Assembly: GCF_000374565.1 (NCBI RefSeq)
Contig: NZ_KB894698.1
Coordinates: forward strand, 1 to 64,000
From: Siminovitchia fordii DSM 16014 = CIP 108821
Lineage (GTDB): Bacteria; Bacillota; Bacilli; Bacillales; Bacillaceae_C
Direction: 5' to 3'
DNA length: 64,000 nucleotides
The position numbers and the translations under genes were made by a program. Below the pieces are notes generated by a model that saw nothing but the letters and a program-made list of their open reading frames with translations, had not been told where the DNA came from and searched no databases. This document shows, in pieces, positions 33,678-43,198 of the stretch; within the stretch, counting starts at the first letter, position 1; every line of letters begins with the position of its first letter.

Positions 33678-34645
33678 TTGAGCTGAAAGAACCGGGCATT
33701 CGCACAACAATTCAGGATATGGGAAGAATTGGTCACTATCACCAGGGAGTTCCGCCGGCTGGGGCGGCAGATAAATTTTCTTTTATGTTCGGAAACCTGC
33801 TTCTTGGTAATCCCCGCCATGTTGCAGCACTTGAAATGATGGTTAAAGGAGCAGCGGTTGAATTTCACAAAAAAACAACTGCTGTTGTTACAGGAGCCCC
33901 GGTGGAAGTATTTTTGAACGGGCGTGAGCTGCCGATGTGGACCGTGTTTGAGATTCAAAAAGGGGATTTACTGGAAATCGGACTTATTGAGAAAGGATTG
34001 TTCAGCTATCTGTGCGTTTCTGGAGGGTTTGATGTTCCAGAAGTGCTGGGGAGCAAGTCGACCTGTCTTGCCAGTGTTTTTCCAGGCATTACTGGAAGAC
34101 TTTTGTTGGCAGGTGACAAAATTCCGCTTTCCGAGCCACTCCCCGGGGCGGTTCAATACATAGGCAGAGAATTGATCCGTGAAGCTATGCCTGAATTTGG
34201 AAAAACTGAAACAGTACATGTCGTTCTTGGCATTACTTGTGATTTGATTCGAGATGAAGGCCTCGTTTCCTTTTTAAACAGTCACTGGACAATCCAGCCC
34301 CAATCAAATCGAACAGCATGCAGGATGAAAGGGGGGCACATCAGTTATTCAGAAATCGACCCGCCTTTTGGTTCTGGGGGAACACCAGGAAATATAGTCG
34401 ATATCCCTTACCCCATCGGCGCAGTCATTGTGCCGAATGAGGAAGAGGTGATTGTTTTACTGAACGATGGTACAGGCGGAGGAGGTTTTGTAACGATTGG
34501 AACAATCATATGGTCGGATATCAGCAAGTTGTCCCAAATGAGGCCGATGTCGAAAGTGAGGTTTCAGACGATTACAGTGGACCAGGCGATATCGATTAGA
34601 CGCGAGAAAGAAAGGTTAATAGAAAGGGTTGCAGGGAGTATTTGA
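33674..34645 (+). CDS. PxpC/KipA-like biotin-dependent carboxyltransferase family protein
   Basis: A 323-residue partner of the preceding protein (allophanate hydrolase subunit 2 family). It opens with IELKEPGIRTTIQDMGRIGHYHQGVPPAGAADKFSF, the family signature, and includes FGSGGTPGNIVDIPYPIGAVIVPNEE near 240. PxpB and PxpC form the complex thought to activate or phosphorylate the lactam substrate in the prokaryotic 5-oxoprolinase. The ATGA overlap shows translational coupling. Its presence beside HyuA/HyuB, the other 5-oxoprolinase type, is notable. Confidence 0.82.
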   Translation: MIELKEPGIRTTIQDMGRIGHYHQGVPPAGAADKFSFMFGNLLLGNPRHVAALEMMVKGAAVEFHKKTTAVVTGAPVEVFLNGRELPMWTVFEIQKGDLLEIGLIEKGLFSYLCVSGGFDVPEVLGSKSTCLASVFPGITGRLLLAGDKIPLSEPLPGAVQYIGRELIREAMPEFGKTETVHVVLGITCDLIRDEGLVSFLNSHWTIQPQSNRTACRMKGGHISYSEIDPPFGSGGTPGNIVDIPYPIGAVIVPNEEEVIVLLNDGTGGGGFVTIGTIIWSDISKLSQMRPMSKVRFQTITVDQAISIRREKERLIERVAGSI

Positions 34646-34742
34646 ACTCAATAGCTTAAAGGTGGTGATGCCCTCATAACGGACTATAGATTGACTGGAA
34701 ACGGATGAATATGACGAAAACCGATTAAACGGAGGCGAAAAT

Positions 34743-36785
34743 ATGAGTAAATCTACAGGCTACCATGTTGCAGTTGACGTTGGTGGAACTTTTACCGATG
34801 TGTTTGTTTATGATGAAAAGACAGGAGAGATGTTTGTAACGAAAACATCTTCTACGCCGTCCAACCCAGAAAAAGGGATTCTGAACGGAATACTAAAAGC
34901 TGAATTGACAGGCGATAAAATAAAAATGTTCTCGCACGGAACAACAGTCGGTACGAACGCATTGATCGAACGCAAACTTCCAAAAGCAGCCCTTGTGACG
35001 ACAAAAGGGTTCCGCGATGTACCAGAAATCCGTCGCGGGACAAAGCTTGACCTATGGGATGCTTATAATGATGTTGCTGAGCCATATATCAAGCGGAGAG
35101 ACCGCTTTGAACTTGAGGAGCGTGTTGGTTTTGATGGACAAATGCTGGAAGAAGTCAATGAAGAGGACATCCGTGAACTGGCAAGAATTTTAAAAAGGAG
35201 AGAAGTCGAAGCAGTCGCCATCTGTTTCATGAACGCATATGTAAATGCAGAAAATGAAAGAAAAACAAAAGAAATTTTGCAGGAAGAGCTTCCTGATGCC
35301 TACATCTGCACCTCTTCAGACACGCTTCCAGAAATCTTCGAGCACGAGCGGATGAGCACAACAATTGTAAACGCTGTACTTGGACCGACTGTAAGCAAAT
35401 ACATTCATACACTTGAAGGAAATATGAAGGATCTGGGATATAACGGAGATATTATCGTTCTTCATTCCGGCGGAGGGGTCATGACTTCACAAACCGTTCC
35501 CAAATATGCAGCGAGACTCGCGAGTTCCGGGATTGCTGCAGGAGCAATAGCAAGCAAGCATATTGCCAACCTTTGTGGTTACAAAAATGCTATTGGTCTG
35601 GATATGGGAGGGACAAGTACGGACATCTCATTAATGTATGACAATGAACTCCGAATTACGAAAGATTGGTATATCGAATATGGGTATCCAATCGGTTTCC
35701 CAAGTATTGAAATTTTAACAATCGGTGCCGGAGGTGGAAGCATTTCCTGGATTGATGATGGCGGATCACTAAGGAACGGTCCTCATAGTGCAGGGGCAGA
35801 TCCGGGACCGGCCTGCTATGGGCAAGGCGGAAATGAGCCGACAAACACGGATGCTAATCTTATTCTGGGCCGTTTGAGCACGAAGCTGATTGATGGCCAA
35901 ATGGAATTGGATAAGGAATTATCGAAAAAAGCGATTGAAGAAAAAGTCGGAAAGCCTTTGGGTTATGATATTCATGGAGCGGCCAATGCGATGATTCAAG
36001 TGGCTAATGCCAATATGTGTGATGCCCTCAACTTGATTTCCGTACGCCGTGGTTATGATCCGCGCGACTTTGCGCTAGTTGCATTCGGAGGAGCAGGAGC
36101 CCTGCATGGAGCGGATCTTGCAAGAGAAATGGAAATTCCTACTGTTATCGTTCCTGCACACCCTGGAGTAGCTGCCGCTATGGGCTGTCTGCTTGTTGAC
36201 GTACGTCACGATATTTCAAAGACTTATTTTGCTAACGCGACAGAAGTGACAAAAGAAGAGTTGGATAAAGAATTCATTGAGATGGAAAAAGAGGCCACAG
36301 ATCTTTTGGCAGAAGAAGGTATTGAAGAAGAGCAAATGCATCTTATCCGCTACATTGATATGCGTTATATCGGACAATGGAGAACGTTGTCTGTAACAAT
36401 CGACCGTCCCATCATATCGCTTGACGAAGCGGTTGAAAGATTCCACTTGGAGCATGAGCGTGAATTCGCCTTCGCTGACAGGGATAAAGGAATTGAAATT
36501 TACGGCCTGCGTGTAGAAGCGATCGGTGCAGTTAATAAGCCGGTCTTTGCCAAAGAAGGGCCAAAAGGGACACTTGAAGAGGCAATCAAAGAAACAAGGA
36601 ATGTTTATTTTGAAGAAGCCGGTGGAATGGTCGAGTCTAAAATCTTTGACCGCACAAAAATTCCTGTATTGTCCGAATTCAATGGACCGGCCGTCATTGA
36701 ACAGCTTGATTCAACCATCGTTGTTCCGCCTGATTACTCTGTCAAAATTGATGAATATCGAAATATCATCATGAGCCGGGGATAA
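34743..36785 (+). CDS. Hydantoinase/oxoprolinase subunit A (HyuA family)
   Basis: A 680-residue ATP-dependent lactam or hydantoin hydrolase subunit. The actin-like ATPase phosphate-binding loop VAVDVGGTFTDVFVYDEKTG is at the N-terminus; GLDMGGTSTDISLMYDNEL near 285 and SVRRGYDPRDFALVAFGGAG near 430 are the other signatures. It pairs with the HyuB-type gene that follows. Family members open 5-oxoproline, hydantoins or N-methylhydantoins, and related carboxylases act on acetone or acetophenone, so the substrate is open. GGAGGCG ribosome binding site, 97 bases after pxpC-like. Confidence 0.88.
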   Translation: MSKSTGYHVAVDVGGTFTDVFVYDEKTGEMFVTKTSSTPSNPEKGILNGILKAELTGDKIKMFSHGTTVGTNALIERKLPKAALVTTKGFRDVPEIRRGTKLDLWDAYNDVAEPYIKRRDRFELEERVGFDGQMLEEVNEEDIRELARILKRREVEAVAICFMNAYVNAENERKTKEILQEELPDAYICTSSDTLPEIFEHERMSTTIVNAVLGPTVSKYIHTLEGNMKDLGYNGDIIVLHSGGGVMTSQTVPKYAARLASSGIAAGAIASKHIANLCGYKNAIGLDMGGTSTDISLMYDNELRITKDWYIEYGYPIGFPSIEILTIGAGGGSISWIDDGGSLRNGPHSAGADPGPACYGQGGNEPTNTDANLILGRLSTKLIDGQMELDKELSKKAIEEKVGKPLGYDIHGAANAMIQVANANMCDALNLISVRRGYDPRDFALVAFGGAGALHGADLAREMEIPTVIVPAHPGVAAAMGCLLVDVRHDISKTYFANATEVTKEELDKEFIEMEKEATDLLAEEGIEEEQMHLIRYIDMRYIGQWRTLSVTIDRPIISLDEAVERFHLEHEREFAFADRDKGIEIYGLRVEAIGAVNKPVFAKEGPKGTLEEAIKETRNVYFEEAGGMVESKIFDRTKIPVLSEFNGPAVIEQLDSTIVVPPDYSVKIDEYRNIIMSRG

Positions 36786-36831
36786 GAGTATCAAAAGAAT
36801 ATTTCTATAATGAGCCAGAAAAAGGGGAGAT

Positions 36832-38793
36832 ATGATGTTTAATGTCGATACGAAACTCGATCCGGTTACATTTGAAGTGTTGAAAAATGGATTTGTGAAC
36901 CTTGTTGACCAGATGTCGGAGCAGGTATTGCGTACATGTTATTCATTCGTTATTTATAATCGTGACTTCAGCTCAGCGTTATGTGATGCCAAAGGAAATA
37001 CCATCATGCAGGGTACCCAGGATATTTCCGTTCATGTTGGGACACTTCATTTGACGGCGAAAGCGGTCATTGATGACTTTGGAGATGATATCCATCCTGG
37101 GGACGTCTTTATAGTTAATGACCCGTATCGTGGAGGAACCCACTTTAACGATACACGGATTATCCGACCTGTATTTTATGACGGGAAGTTGATTTCCTTC
37201 ATGCAGGTGAACGGGCACTGGGCTGATATGGGAGGGTCCACTCCAGGTTCGTTCGATGTAAACGCCAAAACTCATTATGGGGAAGGTGTACGGATTCCTC
37301 CGCTCCGCATTTGGAGCAAAGGGGAGTATCTGGAAGACGTAGCAAACTTGCTTGTCTCCAACATGCGTGTTCCTGAAGAACGGCTGGGAGACCTCCGTTC
37401 ACAGGCAGAAGCGACAAAAACAGGTGAAAGGCAATTGATTGCGTTTATTGAAAAATATGGACTTGATACAGTGTTGACCGCATTTGAGGAAGTTCAAAAC
37501 TATGTTGAACGTTTGACGCGAGCAAGAGTGAAGGAACTCCCTGATGGTGTATGGGAAACAACCGATTACATTGATATGGATCCTGAAGTGGGAGATGGAC
37601 TGATTCCAATCAAAGTGAAAATGACCATCAAAGATGATGAAATTCATTATGATTTGGCCGGTTCCCATGGGCATATTGCCTGCTTTCTGAATTCGGCATT
37701 CGGTTCATCCTTATCCGCTGCTTATGCGGGAACTAAAACATTCTTCCCGGATATTCCATTAAACTCTGGCTTTTACCGCGTTGTACATGTGGACCTTCCG
37801 GAAAATACAGTTGTGAATGCAAGCTGGCCGGTGGCGGTTACAGGATTCTGTTCAGGAGCCTATGAAAAAATTATGAATGCCTGCTTCGAGCTCTGGTCAA
37901 GCATCATGCCGGAACGGGCTTTGGCCTGCTCCTTTAACTTGGAGTACCTACTCATTGGCGGAGACGACAAGCGTAAAGGCTATAATAATTACTTTATGTG
38001 GTATGACTGGATGGCCGGAGGACATGGAGGCCGCAGTTCAAAAGACGGAGCCAACGCAACTTCACCGGTATTTGGAGTAGGGTTGAGTATCCAACCTTGT
38101 GAAGGACAGGAGCGGCTTTCACCGGTAATTACAACCAAACATGAAATTGTCACTGATTCCGGCGGTCCTGGTAAGTTCCGGGGAGGCTGTGGTGTAGAAA
38201 AAGGCGGAATCCTTACGGAAGCACACGATGCTGTTATGTCCTACTGTTGTGACAGATCCCGTTCGGTTACATGGGGAATTTTTGGCGGACTTCCATCAAC
38301 ACCGCATGGTGTTAAACTGCAAAGAAAAGGAATGGAAACGGAGTTCCTTGGAACAATCTTCTCCAATGTAAAAGTCGGAAAAGACGACTATTTTACACGT
38401 CCATCTGCTGGTGGGGGAGGACTGGGAGACCCGCTTGAAAGGGATCCGAAAGCTGTCCTTGAAGATGTCATCGATGAATACGTATCTATCGAACGTGCCG
38501 AAAAGGATTATGGTGTCGTCATCAAAGAGATCGACCGTGAAATCGATCTGTTTGAAATTGACGAAGATGGAACAGCCAATACACGTGAATGGATTCGTTT
38601 GAACCGTGAAAAATGGCTTAAGGAAGACCCTGAATCCGTCATGGAAAAATTCCATAATGGGGAAGTGGACATTCTTGACCTGATCCGTCGTTATGGAATC
38701 ATAATAGACCAACAAACAGGGGAATACTTGCCTAAAACAACAGCGCAAAACAGGGAAGCGATGAGAAATCGCTCTATGGCTTATTGGAAGTAA
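36832..38793 (+). CDS. Hydantoinase/oxoprolinase subunit B (HyuB family)
   Basis: A 653-residue HyuB-type subunit. It begins LDPVTFEVLKNGFVNLVDQM, and has FIVNDPYRGGTHFNDTRI near 93 and GGPGKFRGGCGVEKGG near 445, all family signatures. With HyuA it should form the ATP-dependent hydrolase. AAAAGGGGAGAT lies before two consecutive ATG codons; the first is used here. A structured non-coding region with a terminator follows. Confidence 0.88.
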   Translation: MMFNVDTKLDPVTFEVLKNGFVNLVDQMSEQVLRTCYSFVIYNRDFSSALCDAKGNTIMQGTQDISVHVGTLHLTAKAVIDDFGDDIHPGDVFIVNDPYRGGTHFNDTRIIRPVFYDGKLISFMQVNGHWADMGGSTPGSFDVNAKTHYGEGVRIPPLRIWSKGEYLEDVANLLVSNMRVPEERLGDLRSQAEATKTGERQLIAFIEKYGLDTVLTAFEEVQNYVERLTRARVKELPDGVWETTDYIDMDPEVGDGLIPIKVKMTIKDDEIHYDLAGSHGHIACFLNSAFGSSLSAAYAGTKTFFPDIPLNSGFYRVVHVDLPENTVVNASWPVAVTGFCSGAYEKIMNACFELWSSIMPERALACSFNLEYLLIGGDDKRKGYNNYFMWYDWMAGGHGGRSSKDGANATSPVFGVGLSIQPCEGQERLSPVITTKHEIVTDSGGPGKFRGGCGVEKGGILTEAHDAVMSYCCDRSRSVTWGIFGGLPSTPHGVKLQRKGMETEFLGTIFSNVKVGKDDYFTRPSAGGGGLGDPLERDPKAVLEDVIDEYVSIERAEKDYGVVIKEIDREIDLFEIDEDGTANTREWIRLNREKWLKEDPESVMEKFHNGEVDILDLIRRYGIIIDQQTGEYLPKTTAQNREAMRNRSMAYWK

Positions 38794-38902
38794 GAAAAGC
38801 GTAATCGCGTTGATCAGACACTGTAAACACAATACGATCCCCATGGTGGCAGTTCTTTAGCCGTCCATAAGGACCTACCTTAATGATTAATTGGCGAGTC
38901 AA

Positions 38903-38948
38903 CTTCAATCTCGGTCACTTGCCGCTCTGCCAATGACCGAGATTGAGG
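38903..38948. other. 15-bp inverted repeat of unknown role
   Basis: CTTCAATCTCGGTCA at 38903-38917 pairs with TGACCGAGATTGAGG at 38934-38948 (one G-U), with a 16-base loop. There is no T-run, so it is not a simple terminator; an RNA element or operator is possible. Confidence 0.5.
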
Positions 38949-39036
38949 ATATTACTGAAATCGCCTTTGTACCAATTCCTTCTTAATAAAATTGGAGTTC
39001 AATATTATATTTTATGTACTTTTTTACCGATTAAAA

Positions 39037-39069
39037 AAAAGAGAGCTGTCCTGCGGGCAGCTCTCTTTT
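39037..39069 (+). terminator. Intrinsic terminator after hyuB
   Basis: AAAAGAGAGCTG pairs with CAGCTCTCTTTT around a short CC/GG-closed loop, followed by T-rich sequence. Symmetric enough to work in both directions. Confidence 0.85.
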
Positions 39070-39151
39070 AGGTTTACGTTTATAAGTGAATCCTATAGGG
39101 CATCATCTAAAAAGAGGCTTGGATCCTAACAACCTTTAAAGAGGCGGTGGA

Positions 39152-39901
39152 ATGAATATGAAATTAAAAGATAAAGTAGCGATTGTCACAGGTGGGGCAA
39201 GTGGAATTGGTGAAGCGACTGTCCGTCTTTTTGCTGAAGAAGGCGCAAAAGTGGTCGTTGCTGATTATTCGGAGCGGGGAAACGATCTGTCTGAAGAATT
39301 AAATAATAGCGGACATGACAAGTTCTTTGTAAAAACAGATGTAACCAAAGAAGAAGATACGATCAATATGATCAATGAAACCGTTAATAAATACGGCAGG
39401 CTAGATATTATGTATGCAAATGCAGGTATTGCGGCTGATGCGCCAGCACATGAATTGAGCTACGAAAAATGGAAAAGAACTATAGATATTAACCTTTCGG
39501 GAGTATTTCTTTCCAATAAATATTCGATTGAACAGTTTCTCAAACAAAATACAGGCGGTGTTATTGTTAATGCTGGTTCGATTCACAGCTTCGTTTCATT
39601 ACCGAATCCAACTGCCTATTCTTCAGCAAAAGGAGGCGTAAAGCTGTTAACTCAAAATTTATGCACAGCTTACGCAAAAGATGGTATTCGTATTAATGCA
39701 ATTTGCCCCGGTTATATTGATACGCCTTTGCTCAAAGATGTAGATTCTCAAACGAAAGAATATTTAGTTTCTCTTCATCCACAAGGAAGACTTGGAAAAC
39801 CGGAAGAAGTAGCAAAAGCAGTCCTATTCTTGGCAAGTGATGATGCCAGCTTTGTTAATGGCACAACACTTCTTGTGGATGGCGGTTATACCGCACACTG
39901 A
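39152..39901 (+). CDS. SDR family oxidoreductase
   Basis: A 249-residue classical short-chain dehydrogenase. TGGASGIGEA is at residues about 12-21, NAGIAAD near 90, the catalytic serine in NAGSIHSF, the YSSAKGG Tyr/Lys pair near 157-161, and the terminal LLVDGGYTAH. AADYSE after strand 2 suggests NAD preference. It stands alone between terminators with an AGAGGCGG ribosome binding site, so no pathway can be assigned. Confidence 0.87.
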   Translation: MNMKLKDKVAIVTGGASGIGEATVRLFAEEGAKVVVADYSERGNDLSEELNNSGHDKFFVKTDVTKEEDTINMINETVNKYGRLDIMYANAGIAADAPAHELSYEKWKRTIDINLSGVFLSNKYSIEQFLKQNTGGVIVNAGSIHSFVSLPNPTAYSSAKGGVKLLTQNLCTAYAKDGIRINAICPGYIDTPLLKDVDSQTKEYLVSLHPQGRLGKPEEVAKAVLFLASDDASFVNGTTLLVDGGYTAH

Positions 39902-39920
39902 TTGGAATGTTCTAATTGCC

Positions 39921-39963
39921 AAGGCGGTCCTAAACATAGATGTTTTGGACTGCTTTGTTTTTT
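39921..39963 (+). terminator. Intrinsic terminator after the SDR gene
   Basis: A long imperfect stem (AAGGCGGTCCTAAACAT against ATGTTTTGGACTGCTT) followed by a run of T. Confidence 0.8.
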
Positions 39964-40021
39964 ATCTTTGAAAGCCGTTATTTATAAAAACAATCAACTC
40001 TTGAGGACCGAACCCTTGAAA

Positions 40022-40504
40022 TTAAACAAGGGAATCCCTTGAGACAATCACCCCGTCCTCATCCGCATATACGTAATCACCGGGCTTCCAGGTCACGCCT
40101 CCGAAGTTTAGAGTGCCATTCCGTTCGCCTTTGCCAGCCTTATTGCTTCTTAGCGGGCTTGTCCCTATGGCAAAAATCCCGATATCAATATGGGCAAGAT
40201 CGGCTGAATCACGTACGCATCCATTAATGATGACTCCTGCCAAGCCCCTGGAAGCAGCAATCCCAGCTAGTCGATCCCCCATCAACGCGCAGTTCCTAGA
40301 CCCTTCGCCATCGACCACAACAATAGACCCTGGAGATACCGATTTCAGCGCCTCCAAAAAGAGAACATTATCTTCAAAAACTTTGACCGTCTCAATCTTT
40401 CCGGAAAAGCGCGGTCTTTTACCATAAGAATAGAAAATGGTTTTGGAAATCTGTAGGCGTCCGTAGTGTTCATCACATAGATCAGCAGTTTTAAACTTTG
40501 TCAA
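40022..40504 (-). CDS. rraA: RraA-like protein (HMG/oxaloacetate-type aldolase family)
   Basis: A 160-residue RraA-family protein. TADLCDEH opens it; [24 protein letters not shown] near 75-98 carries the GD...NGxxRD residues that bind metal and substrate in class II 4-hydroxy-4-methyl-2-oxoglutarate aldolases, and the C-terminus has [14 protein letters not shown]. Short RraA proteins act either as regulators of RNase E in enterobacteria or as pyruvate aldolases/oxaloacetate decarboxylases; in a Bacillaceae catabolic context the enzyme role is more likely. It is divergent from the nitrilase gene and has a good AAGGAGGAGAT ribosome binding site. Confidence 0.82.
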   Translation of the reverse strand: MTKFKTADLCDEHYGRLQISKTIFYSYGKRPRFSGKIETVKVFEDNVLFLEALKSVSPGSIVVVDGEGSRNCALMGDRLAGIAASRGLAGVIINGCVRDSADLAHIDIGIFAIGTSPLRSNKAGKGERNGTLNFGGVTWKPGDYVYADEDGVIVSRDSLV

Positions 40505-40639
40505 TACAATCTCCTCCTTGGGATGAAGTAAAGAGTCTACTTATTCGATTATACTGAATTTAAAGGAATTTTACTGTATTTCTATTAATTTATCGGATTA
40601 TTGCCTGTATAGTAAATTTGTAGACTATATTTTATAGGA

Positions 40640-41590
40640 GTGAGATCAATAGAAAATAAAGTTAATGTTGCGATCGTTCAAGTGAAACCAGTCTATTTGG
40701 ATATAAAAGCTTCGCTGGAAAAAGCTGTTACAAATATTGAAGATGCTGCTAAACAAGGTGCTGATTTGATTGCCTTTGGTGAAACTTGGTTGACGGGCTA
40801 TCCCACATTTCTTGACTACGTACCAGCGGCTTGCCTCTGGAATCATAAGCCAACAAAAGAAGTGTATTCATTGCTTTTACAGAACAGTCCCACGATACAA
40901 GGCAAAGAAATTGATGTATTATCAGAGGCTGCTAAAACGCATAATGTTACTGTGGTCATGGGATTAAATGAAAAGGTCCAAGATGCTCCCGGGCATGGAA
41001 CGATTTATAACAGCCTCATAACGATCGGATCGGGAGGAAGGATATTAAACCATCATAGGAAACTGGTGCCTACCTTTACGGAGAGAATCATATGGGGGCA
41101 GGGAGATGGAGATGGACTTCAGGCAGTGGACACAAAAGCAGGAAAAGTGGGTGGTTTGATTTGCTGGGAACATTGGATGCCATTAGCAAGGCAAACGCTT
41201 CATAACTCTGCCGAACAAATTCACATTGCTGTTTGGCCGACTGTAAATGAGATGCATCAAATGGCTAGCAGGCATTATGCTTTTGAGGGAAGGTGCTTTG
41301 TTCTCGCTACTGGGCTGATCAGCTCGGTTGATGATTTGCCGAGACAATTCAGTATCCCTAAAGAGCTGAGTGATCATCCAGACAAGCTGCTTCAAAGGGG
41401 AGGCAGTGCAATTATCGGTCCGGATGGTCAATATGTTGTGGAACCGGTTTATGATGAAGAAACTATTGTAATGGCGGAAATTGATTTAAACAAAATACAT
41501 GAAGAATCAATGACACTCGATGTTACTGGACACTATACTCGGAATGATGTATTTTCTTTGCAGGTAAATAAACATATGAGAAGGTTGTAA
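40640..41590 (+). CDS. Nitrilase (carbon-nitrogen hydrolase, branch 1)
   Basis: A 316-residue nitrilase-superfamily enzyme with all catalytic residues: Glu in FGETWLTGYP, Lys in HHRKLVPTFTE, and Cys in GLICWEHWMPLAR. The CWEHWMPL form is typical of true nitrilases converting nitriles to carboxylic acids and ammonia. The start is unclear. GTG 40640 has no ribosome binding site, while AGGAGTG at 40636-40642 is ideally placed for codon ATA at 40649 (IENKVNVAIVQVK), where an ATG would be expected. It ends at a bidirectional terminator shared with the convergent aminotransferase gene. Confidence 0.85.
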   Translation: MRSIENKVNVAIVQVKPVYLDIKASLEKAVTNIEDAAKQGADLIAFGETWLTGYPTFLDYVPAACLWNHKPTKEVYSLLLQNSPTIQGKEIDVLSEAAKTHNVTVVMGLNEKVQDAPGHGTIYNSLITIGSGGRILNHHRKLVPTFTERIIWGQGDGDGLQAVDTKAGKVGGLICWEHWMPLARQTLHNSAEQIHIAVWPTVNEMHQMASRHYAFEGRCFVLATGLISSVDDLPRQFSIPKELSDHPDKLLQRGGSAIIGPDGQYVVEPVYDEETIVMAEIDLNKIHEESMTLDVTGHYTRNDVFSLQVNKHMRRL

Positions 41591-41611
41591 AATATAGGCA
41601 GGCAATTAATA

Positions 41612-41640
41612 AAAGAGCGATCCGCCGGATCGCTCTTTAC
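41612..41640. terminator. Bidirectional intrinsic terminator
   Basis: AAAGAGCGATCC and GGATCGCTCTTT around a three-base loop, a perfect 12-bp stem flanked by A and T tracts. It serves the nitrilase gene and the convergent aminotransferase gene. Confidence 0.9.
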
Positions 41641-41648
41641 AAATGATA

Positions 41649-42971
41649 TTAAAGTGATTTTTGAACTTCTAACACAGCTTCTTTGAAGATGCTTGCAAAT
41701 TCATTTACATCTTCTTCAGTCATGCAAAGCGGAGGCGCATAAACGATAGTATCTTTTTCCCAATAAACAACGTTACGTAGGATTAGGCCACGTTCTCTTG
41801 CTGCCGCTACAACTTTACCTGAGAGTTTTTCAGCAAAACGTTCGCCAGATTCTTGGTCTTTAACGATTTCAATTGCACCAAGTAAACCGAGGTGGCGAAC
41901 TTCACCAACGATGTCAGTTTCTTTTTGAAGCTCAGTTAATTTTTCTGCAAGCAGGTCACCCATCACTTTAGAATTCTCAACCATGTTTTCGTTTTCCATG
42001 ATTTCGATGTTCTTCAAGCCTACTGCACATGCAGTTGGATGGCCGCTGTAAGTAAATCCGTGCATTAATACGCCGCTAGAAAGTTCGATCAACTCTTTAT
42101 GGAGTTTCTCACGCAATACGACTGCACCTAATTGAACGTATCCGCTGGAAATACCTTTTGCAAGAAGCAGTACGTCAGGAACGATGTCAAAGTGTTCGGA
42201 AGCGAACATTTTTCCAGTACGTCCAAATCCGTTGATTACTTCGTCAGCGATGAATAAGATGTCGTTTTCATCACAGATTTGGCGGATTTCTTTGAGGTAG
42301 CCTTCTTTAGGGAAGTTAACTCCACCTGCACCTTGAATTGGTTCAGTCAAGAATGCTGCAATTGTATCTGCGCCTTCTTCTTTAATTAGTTGTCTGAAAG
42401 CTTCTGGAGAATCAGGGTCAACGTGAAGGAATCCTGGTGCCAAAGAAGTTGTGAAATCATGGAATGATTCGATTCCTGTAGCACTTGTAGATCCGGAAGC
42501 TACTCCGTGATAAGCTCTTTTACGAGCAACAATTTTAGTTTTTTCTGGTTTGCCTTTTACTTTCCAGTAGTGGCGTACAAGCTTGTATGCTGAATCGTTT
42601 GACTCAGAACCACCGGAAGTGAAGAATACACCATTCAGGTCGCCAGGTGTCATTTCAGCAATTTTAGCAGCGAGACGAATAGCAGGTTCATTACTGAAAC
42701 CAGAAAAACTGTTAGAGTAAGCGCATTTTTCAAGTTGTTCTTTTGCAACTTCAGCAAGTTCTTTTCTTCCATATCCAATATTTACGTTCCATAAGGAAGA
42801 CATACCTTCAAGGTACTTTTTACCATTAATGTCATAGCAATGAACGCCCTCAGCTCTATCAAAAATAATAGCTGGTCCGTTTGCCTGCTGGTCTTGTAAT
42901 GAAGATGTTGGGTGGATGAAATACTTCTTGTCCAATTCAACCAATTCTTGTCTTAATGCTTCATTGCTCAT
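41649..42971 (-). CDS. Class III omega-aminotransferase
   Basis: A 440-residue PLP enzyme, paralogue of the DoeD-type protein at 7 kb. Shared motifs are SSLWNVNIGYGRKEL, TSGGSESNDSAYK, ADEVINGFGRTG and the lysine in LAKGISSGYVQLG. It probably transfers an amino group from an omega-amino acid, diamine or beta-alanine-like compound to pyruvate or a keto acid. GGAGCGATTCT precedes ATG. It is followed by the nitrilase terminator and preceded by a terminator that separates it from the APC permease, so it is a single-gene unit. Confidence 0.86.
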   Translation of the reverse strand: MSNEALRQELVELDKKYFIHPTSSLQDQQANGPAIIFDRAEGVHCYDINGKKYLEGMSSLWNVNIGYGRKELAEVAKEQLEKCAYSNSFSGFSNEPAIRLAAKIAEMTPGDLNGVFFTSGGSESNDSAYKLVRHYWKVKGKPEKTKIVARKRAYHGVASGSTSATGIESFHDFTTSLAPGFLHVDPDSPEAFRQLIKEEGADTIAAFLTEPIQGAGGVNFPKEGYLKEIRQICDENDILFIADEVINGFGRTGKMFASEHFDIVPDVLLLAKGISSGYVQLGAVVLREKLHKELIELSSGVLMHGFTYSGHPTACAVGLKNIEIMENENMVENSKVMGDLLAEKLTELQKETDIVGEVRHLGLLGAIEIVKDQESGERFAEKLSGKVVAAARERGLILRNVVYWEKDTIVYAPPLCMTEEDVNEFASIFKEAVLEVQKSL

Positions 42972-43156
42972 TAGAATCGCTCCTTTTCAATGTTGATACT
43001 ATGAAAAAATTGCTCTGCACAATTATATATTATATCCCTTTGCTTTTATAAAAGAAAGGGGAGCAAACTCTTTTTTTGTAGAAATCCTGTAAATTCACTA
43101 AAAATTTCTTAAAAAACGATGTTTTGCTAATATCAGAGGCAGAATAATCCCGAAAG

Positions 43157-43198
43157 AGGCTGAAAACTTCCGCTTTCGTAAAATTTCAACCTCTTCCT
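43157..43198 (-). terminator. Intrinsic terminator of the APC permease gene
   Basis: On the minus strand GAGGTTGAAA pairs with TTTCAGCCTC (G-U allowed), followed by a pyrimidine-rich T tract. Confidence 0.65.
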
